Shown here: positions 54,201-63,200 of the stretch, piece by piece | How the letters are laid out: the number at the start of each line of letters is the position of its first letter | Numbering within the stretch: position 1 is the stretch's first letter | DNA from: Gordius sp. MW1 | Taxonomy: Eukaryota > Nematomorpha > Gordioida > Gordea > Gordiidae | Direction: 5' to 3' | DNA length: 64,000 bases | NCBI GenBank assembly: GCA_964036665.1 | Contig: OZ038527.1 | Coordinates: forward strand, 8,153,835-8,217,834 | Position numbers and translations under genes: made by a program | The notes under the pieces: model-generated | Database searches by the model: none | What the model was told of the DNA's origin: nothing | The model's input: the letters and a program-made list of their open reading frames with translations, nothing else

Positions 54201-57200
54201 GAAAAATAAAAGTTTTACACATTGAATTGTTTTTCACAATTATATAGCTGATTTAGTTTGTATAAAAAAGCTTGTTGGTATATGAAAAATGTTTATTGAT
54301 TTAGATTTTTATAATGGACTATTTCCAATTTAAATTAAAAAATAATAAGCTTTAATTAATTAAACTCAATCATCAATAAAAATTTGTTTCATAGAATTTT
54401 AAAATTGCGGATTGGACTTAGACTTAAAAAACTGATTTTGGGTCAGATAAAATGTTTTTCAAAGACCCCTTAGATCGGATTAAAATTCTATAATATTGAA
54501 AAAAATGAACTGAACTATGAACTGAACTTAAACTAGTTCATTTTGTAAAATTTGAACTAAGAACTGAACTTGTTCGTTTTTTTTTCAAAATGAACTTGAA
54601 CTTGAACTAGTTACTTTTGAAAAATTATGAACTTGAACTTGAACTAGTTCATATCTAAGATGAACTTTAACAGCTCTAGCCCTATCATATAAGTGCATTT
54701 ACCGTATAATTTTAAATCGTCCCTTTGATATATGTGCTTTATATATTTTTACTCTTTTTAAAGCGGTTCCCAAAATCGATCAACTCATTCATCCCGAATA
54801 TATAATGAATAGCGGGCAAGTTTTTAGATTGGACATACCCTACACTTGTTTACAAGAATGTTCTGTCGAGTGGAAGAAAGACGGAATATCATTATTTGGT
54901 GTAGATGACAAGATAAAAATCATGGTAATTTTGTCAAAAATTCATCGTTTTTCATAAAATTGGAATTACAAAGTTTTGTCCCCGATATTGTTAAATAAAT
55001 TTTTTAAATTTCATATAATTAATTTTAGCGTGAGCCTCATTTTACTTCGCTTTCACTTGCCGACATTGATTCAAGCGATAGTGGATTTTACTCTATTAAT
55101 GTTGGGAATGATTACGGATCGACTGAATCTTGCTTTAGGTTGAAAGTCAATGATAGACCGTTCAAACCGTATGACGTTATATGTAAAGGTAACGTCAGCA
55201 CAAATCTTGACAATATAGCCAAAAGATTTATAATTATATTGTCAATTTTTCTATCTTTATACGTTTAGAGTGTAACGGAGAAACAGCTATTATAACGTGG
55301 TTCAATAATAAAAACAATGACGGTACGGAAACATTTAACGTAGATATTAAGAGCACTACCAATTTGGCTTGGGAAAATGTAGGGGACCATTTGACCCAGT
55401 CCAAAATCAAGGTAATACAAATGGTTATTGACATTTTATGCGAATTATGTGTATGATAACGATGTTGTAATGGCTAGATCGCAGACTTGACCTTGGGGGA
55501 AGAATATCAAGTTCGGGTTTATGCAGAAAATGTTTATGGAACCAGTGATTATGCCGAAATTATGACACCTTTTGTAGCTCAGTTCCCTTTTGTGGTGCCC
55601 AGTGCTCCAGGTTTACCGTACGCGTGGGAATTGGGACCCGATTTCGTTATACTGAAATGGTCGGCACCGCATAAAGATGGTGGCAGCAATATTTTAGGTA
55701 TTAATTGAAGATGATTTTTATTGTAATATCTATCAATTAAATCTACTATTTAAGGTTAGAATCAAATACTGTCACTTTTATTTCTCTTCTTCCTCCAATG
55801 GTCTTATGTAATTCCTGACAAATTTTCGAGTTACATTTTTATCATAATCTTTGTTTATATTTTATATACAAATACAATGCCTGTATTGGAATAGATATAT
55901 CTTACTTAAATTTTAGTAACCATTAGGTTTTCTTAAAAAATGAGCACAGATCTTGAAGCATTTATTTTCAAAAAAATCTGCTGATTGCTTTAATAACATC
56001 AAAGGATATCGCGTTGAACAATGTGATGAGGGCGGAGAAGAGGTTTGGACATGTCCTTTTAGCAAATACCGAGCCGACGAATATGGGCCGGATACTTCTG
56101 CATTTATAACAGATTTGATACCCGGTCTCGGGTATAAATTTCGAGTTGCCGCTTATAATTTAGCCGGCGAAGGGGTCATGTCCCAAACTTCGGATATTAT
56201 AGTTCCCGCTATGCCTCCATGTAAAAACCAATAAATGTTTGTATATTTTCCTTAAAATTATTAATAAAAGAAAGTTGGTTATATAAATGGTGTCGTCAAA
56301 GATGGGAGTGAAGGTATTCCAGTAGTTTTACAGGGGTTTGTCTCGAACCCGAACCCCTGAACCCGAACCGGGTAAAACCCGATGTTTTACAGAACCCGAA
56401 CCCAAACCCGAACCCCTTTTTAAAAATATCCTCCCAATTCCTTAAACCCAAACACGAACCCGAACCCGATTTCAAAATTTATGCCAAACCCGAACACGAA
56501 CCCGATTTTATTTTGGGCGGGTTCAAACCCCTGGTTTTATTTATGAAACAATAGCTAGTTTAAAACTGGTGATGGATAGAGAGTATGATAAAATGGGCCC
56601 ATTTGGGCCGAATTATTGGAACACCTTCCCTCGCACTTATTTTAGCAATCCGACAAGACCATTAATAAAAACCAACCTTCTTATACAATGGATTGAACAT
56701 TTCGAATTTTATTATTAATAAAAGTTTATTTTCTATTTTTTATCATTGCTTAATTTATTAAGTGGCTCCTCAAATACCGTATCACTTGATTGAAAAAGAA
56801 ATCGTGGCATTTGTCGGCAATGACATTCATATAAATGTTCCATATCAAGCCTATCCTAAACCGGTGGCCATTTGGACAAAGGTAATTATTTCTAATTAAT
56901 TAAACTTTTATTTGAAATCCATTTTCCATTTTGTAATAAATGGTATTTTTATTATGTAGTATACATGTTTGCACACGATTATTACTATTAAAATTGGTGA
57001 GATGTGTAACTATTGCGATCCTAAATTTAACAAAAACTCTCAAATATTTGCGGCTAATTCGTATTTAACATCCATTTATTTACAAGGGTAATTTGGACAT
57101 CCCGATGGGTTTCGGCAGCAAATTTATGTTTCTGAACGAGGATGGACAATCAACCCAATTACTCATACCCCACGTCGATTTAGCCGATGTTGGGACATAC

Positions 57201-60200
57201 AACTTGACGCTGCGTAACGAGAAAGGTTTCGATAACTTATCCATAAAGCTTAAAGTAGTTGGTCCCCCGAGTTCACCCATAGGCCCTTTAAAAGTAATTG
57301 CCCAAAATCAAAGTAGTGTACGGCTATCTTGGCATTCACCAATCGACGATGGGAACTCAAGCATATTGGCATACGAAACCGAGCTTCGTAGGGTAGGCAC
57401 CGTGCGTGTGGATGAAGAAGGAATTGCTTTGCCGGATAATTATGCCAATACTCCCTGGTTGCAAGCCCAAGAATTTACGAACTTAAATCGGTAATTTTTT
57501 CATTTATAGTTACCCTAATGAAAGGCTTAATCAATTTTGAAAAGCCATTTAGGAAATGATTTGTAAACCGATCGAAATACTTTTCTAAACGTTAGGGCAG
57601 ACAATTACTAGATCAAATAAGAAAATTTGTATTTTTTTCACTAAGCTAAATTATAAAATTATTTTATTTGGATTAAATAAACTAAATAATATAGACTATC
57701 TTATTTATACTTATTTGATAAATTATTAGAGTTGTTTTGAATAACTTGGAAGAGGATGCCACATACATGTTCCGAGTAAGGGCTGTCAATAAATATGGCA
57801 GTAGCGAACCCTTAGAAACTTCGGGACCATTTACCCTGCACATTCATTATGGTAATTGTTCTTATTATTAAGCATATTTTCATAAAAATGGAAATTTCAA
57901 ATTATTAGTAAAACACGGGATAGAGAAATTAAATCCTATAAAATCGATGATAAGTATATAATATAGGATGGAATTAAAAAAAGTATATCTTAAATTTTTG
58001 TTGGAATCCTAGATAAACCCGGAGCCCCTGGACAACCCATAGCCATTTATATAGACGACGATTCTATCCATCTTAAATGGTCACCGTGTACCGATGATTG
58101 TGGAAATTCGATAGAAGAATATGCTTTAGAATATTTGGAAGAAGGAATCTGGACGCGATATTACGACGGAGGAAATCTAAATTCATTTTTGAACTCAACT
58201 CATATCATAGGTAAATTTAATTAAATTTTTGGATTGCTTTAATCTCTAAATTTAAATTAATATGAGCTTTGTCTTAAAAAATTTTGCAAAATATATTTTT
58301 GCTCCCCCCCCCCCCCCTTTACATTTAAATTTGTTTAAAGGTATTGAAATTTTTTTGAAAATCTCTAAGCATTTCTAAATCGAGCTATTTTATTATTAGT
58401 TTTTAAGCTAGGTAACCATTTCCTAATTCTGCTCATGTTCGTTAACATTCTTAATAACAAGAAAGGTTTAGCGACCTAAATCCTTATGACCAATAAATAA
58501 AACCCTAACATCTAAATCGTACATATTTATTTTACTGTCAGTGCGGGATTTGGAACCGTTCAAGAAATACGAATTTAGGGTTAAGGGCAAAAATGCGGGA
58601 GGTTGGAGCGAGTATGGCCCTACCTCAGAACCGATACAGTTAACATCCCGTATTAGAATACCGGGGAAAGCTGGTCCCCCAGACATTTTAAACGTTGGAA
58701 ATAATTTTGTCGAACTGCTGTGGAAACCTCCGATAGACGATGGTGGCGATCCATCTGTTGGTAAACAAAGACTTTGAGCTTGAACTTTCCATTTTTATAG
58801 ATAAAGAAATGTAAGACTTTATAAAAACGGAAAGTAATGACGCTAATATTAAAGAGAAATCAGTTTAAGTGTGCCTTCCAATATGGGATAATATTAATTT
58901 AGATCACAAAGCTCTTCTTACCTATTTATAAGCCGTCTCACAATATTTAAGAGTTACATTCATTCTTTGTAGCCATTTTGTAGCATACAACCATTAAGAT
59001 TTGTAAAATAGTATCTTTGCCTGATGTAATGGATTGGATCCTAAACAATTTCTGACAATTAACAGTTTGCGTGTGCAGTTTAATGTGTGTATAATATTTT
59101 CGTGTATTTTAGAATATACGCTCGAATATAAAGAATGTGGCTCAGAGTGTTGGATTAGGGCAGCGGATAGGATCAGAAGAAATCGGTACATGGTGGGAGA
59201 TTTGAAAGAGGGAAAACGCTACGAATTTCGCCTCATCCTATCGAATTTAGCTGGTAAGGGTGTAGCCGGCTTTCCTACTCCCATAGTCAAATTACATTCT
59301 TGGGCCAACGGTATGCCCGAAGAAAAGCCTAGGGTTATAAGATCATTAATGGACGCTACTTATGCCTTGGGTGCCACGCTAAATCTAGAATGTCAAATTT
59401 CGGCTAACCCTATCACAAAAATTAAATGGTAATATTTTTTTCCAATTTCTATTTTATACGTCATAATTAACAGGATCAAAAATGGGAATGAAGTTAAAGG
59501 TGATATGAGAGTAAAGATCTTGGAACCAGCTCCCGGGTTCTATTCGTTGTTTATTACGAAAGCTGATGAAGGCGATAAGGGCAAATATACAATTACACTA
59601 CAAAATGATCTGGGCATTATATCTTCAAGCGCATATGCCACTTTTATAAGTATGCTTCTAATTTATAATTTAAGCTTCTCTTGTAATACTATAAATCATT
59701 TAAATTTATAATAATTTTAGTCTGCTATCATTGTTTCACATAGTAACATGCCACTTGCTACCTCAGCAGTGAATTTTGGCGGTCTTATGAACGACGATAG
59801 AATCACCATTGTCCATATTTAATTCTGTTAAAATTTACGATTTTTTTAAAGGAGCCTATATTCGTCTTTTGAAGGACTTTTTAATAAAACACTTTGCTCT
59901 TTATATATTAAATAAAAGGCACTCTTTAATGATTATTCTACAGTTCCACCTGCCTTTATCGAAGTTCCAAAGAGTGTGATAACTTTCAAAGAGGGTCGCA
60001 TAGGAAAGTTTAAGGCTACGGTAGACGGTACGGCTCCTTTCGACTTTCAAGTCTTTAAAAATGGGTCGTCTTTGGTCTGTAGCGAAGGGTTGGACGAACA
60101 AGAAGCGCAACAACACATCCGAAATACAGCTGCGTTTGAAGACCAAGACGCATTTGACGATAGGCCATGTTCTAGGTTCAGCAATTCCCGCCTATCTTTG

Positions 60201-63200
60201 GGTAATTTTGTAAATGGGGAATAAATAGACCCACTGATTATTAATATAATGTAGAATTGTCAATCCGTTTATATGAATATTGTTGTATAAAATCGGTGAT
60301 TTTGAATTGGTAACGTAAGTAGAGGGAAATGGAACGCGATATTTCGGGCACTGATTATTAAATTTGTTGAAGAGTGTTTTCTAAGACTTGTCCTTAACAA
60401 GCAGTTATAAATAATTAGTTTTATGTGCTTGAGGGTTTTACATCACATGATTGCAAAAAAATAATATATCTCTATATTTAAAAATAGGGCGATTTAAATT
60501 TTGGCAAACGTTTTGGTCTTGAAAAAAATTCATAGTCCATATAGTCATCCCTAGCACAGAACAATGTTAACGCATGCAATTTTTGAAGTGAGTGTTAAAG
60601 TTTTAAAGATTTTAAATTGGCCATATAATAGCTGTTTGAGTTTATCTTCACCACGCTATAAATTATATACATTCTGCAACCAAGGACAATTAAAACACAT
60701 TATTATTAAAAACTGACATATTCTCAAAAAATTATTCATAGCTACTAAAAATAACTCTTTAGGTAGGACATCGATCAATGGAAGGGATAGTAGATGTAGT
60801 AACTCTAGCACTGTTTACTCTGATTCTATCACAACAATTGAGAAAATTAGCAAAAGATCTCGTTGCAGAATCCTTAAATCTCAGGATAGCGTGACTGTTA
60901 TATTTGGGCGCGTAACGTTGGGTGAAGCCGGGGAATACAGTGTACAAGCTAGCAACCGTAGTGGATTCGTTAGTGGTACATTTCGGGTCATCGTTATAGG
61001 TAAGAAAAATACCCAAAAAGTAAATATACATTTTTAAAAGAGGAAGAATGGTTATAACTGAGGTTATAACGCCTAGGCGATTGGTTATAAAATTTTTTAT
61101 CGATCTTACAATAACATCCTTTACCTTTACATTTTGTATATAAATTGCATTTAAATAATTTGCCAGTATTTATTTGAGCGAGTCTAATTCTTCAAGCGTG
61201 TCGTCTAGCTTTAGCTTTTTAATTGCTCGTTTACAAATTTGAAGGGCTGCCAACAGCTCCGCGTGGTCCTTTGGGTGTCGAAGTTATAAGCAAATCCGAA
61301 CTTTATCTGACCTGGATGAAACCGGAAGAGGAAGGTGGAACATCTATATCTCATTACGAGGTAGATCGTAAAATGCTCGGTAAAGATTATTGGATGTCCG
61401 TCACGTCGTTTTGCAAGGTATTTTATTAATTAAATTTTATTTAAAAATATTGACGTTTGCGACAACAAAACTGAAATTATAAGCATAGAGTAATATTAAG
61501 TGTATTCTCATGATTAATTTATGTGTAACTTAAATTAAAATAGAAAATGGTAACTTAAGTCATTAACTAAGCATCAATTTGATTCAACAAAAATTTAAAT
61601 ATTAATCTTGTTTAGAGTAACAATTGTACGGTATCTGATCTCTGTCCAAACAAACACTATTATTTCCGCATACGAGCTGTTAATGAACAAGGCAAAGGAC
61701 CCTATTTGGAACCACAGCAAGAGTTTATGATACCTGTGGACATAAGTTTGTTTTCTATATGTTGTGATATTAAATCTTCTTGTTTTATTTAATGCTTGTT
61801 ATTGCAGCAGTTACCATTTAGTCAGAGCGGAACCTATATATTTAGCCGCCATTTTTACCATTTAATGCACTAGCTCTAACATATATAGGATACTTGCAAT
61901 TACAACCTTTTCGAAGACAGCGGCAATTATATATAGTTATATAACTTAACACATCAGATAATTTTGGGACACCTTATTAATGCATCCTTACAAATGTCAA
62001 TGATTTCTAATTTAAAATTTCGTTAGCTCTTCCCGACCCTCCGACAAATTTGAGGTTTCAAGATGTAATAACGCTGGAAAATACTATTCAACTCAGTTGG
62101 GACGAACCTTTTAACAAAGGTAACGGCACCTTTTTAGGTTACTTGGTGGAGAGATGTGACGACTTCGGGCAAACCTGGGTCCCGGTTTCGACGATTCCCG
62201 TATCTGGCAATTCTATCCGAATTCATGATTTAATCCCCGAATCAAATTACGAATTTAGAGTTTATTCCTTAAACGAAATGGGCAAAAGTATTCGGGCAGC
62301 TCAGGTCACGAAGCGCAAAGAAGAGATTGCGTACCCTTTTAGTAAGCAACATTTATTTAAAAAGGATCGCATCCAAATGCTCAGTCAAAATTAATAATGC
62401 TCATCCGTTTATGATATTACTACTGTCAATATTTTGTAATATAATTCGTTGTACAAATAAGGTGGGGTTGGTGTCACATTAAATAGGCTTTAAGAAAAAA
62501 ATTTATTGTGTAAAGAAAATAGTTTGAATAAAGAGGTAATAAATATATAATACAAACGTTTACCTGCACCAAAGGTACTATTAATGATTTGAATTCGTTG
62601 TATGAAAGCGGCTCACTTTACTTCATTATTTTTTGTTTGATTTCATCCCCATTTCTTTTCCAAATGATGGGCTACATTTGCCCCTAATATCGCCCACTCG
62701 TTTTATCAAAAACGTAACAAATTATATTATCAGTTTATGATTGGTATTTATATGTGAGACGCCTTATATGATTTTCGCACGTAATCATTCGGTATCCGAC
62801 GGAAACAAAGTTCTTGTCAAATTAGTATTAACATAGTCGACACAATAAAACTAAGCCAAATTAATAAGAATAAGTATCAAAATAAATTTTTCTCTTCGAT
62901 TGAACGTCTTAGGGTGCCTCTTAATACGCGATTTTGAATCTAGATTAAAAAAGCAAATGCATGTTAAAACATAGCCGCGCCTTAATAGGAGCGTCACGTC
63001 ATTTTGTTCTATTTTTGTGTTTTTGCTCATAAAACAAATATTTATCCTTTAATTACGCTTATTAATGCATATTCATATGGTAACTAAACTAAAATTGTTG
63101 ATTCCACGAAATGTATATCGCATATTTAGACAAACAAAAATATGGCGCTTGAAGTTGAATCGTATATTATATCTTTTTTCTTCGACCAACCATTTTAATG

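Noticed and set aside
56340-56530. CCCGAACCC array as an interstitial telomere
   Set aside because: The units are irregular and bounded by perfect inverted ends with flanking direct repeats, which fits a MITE.
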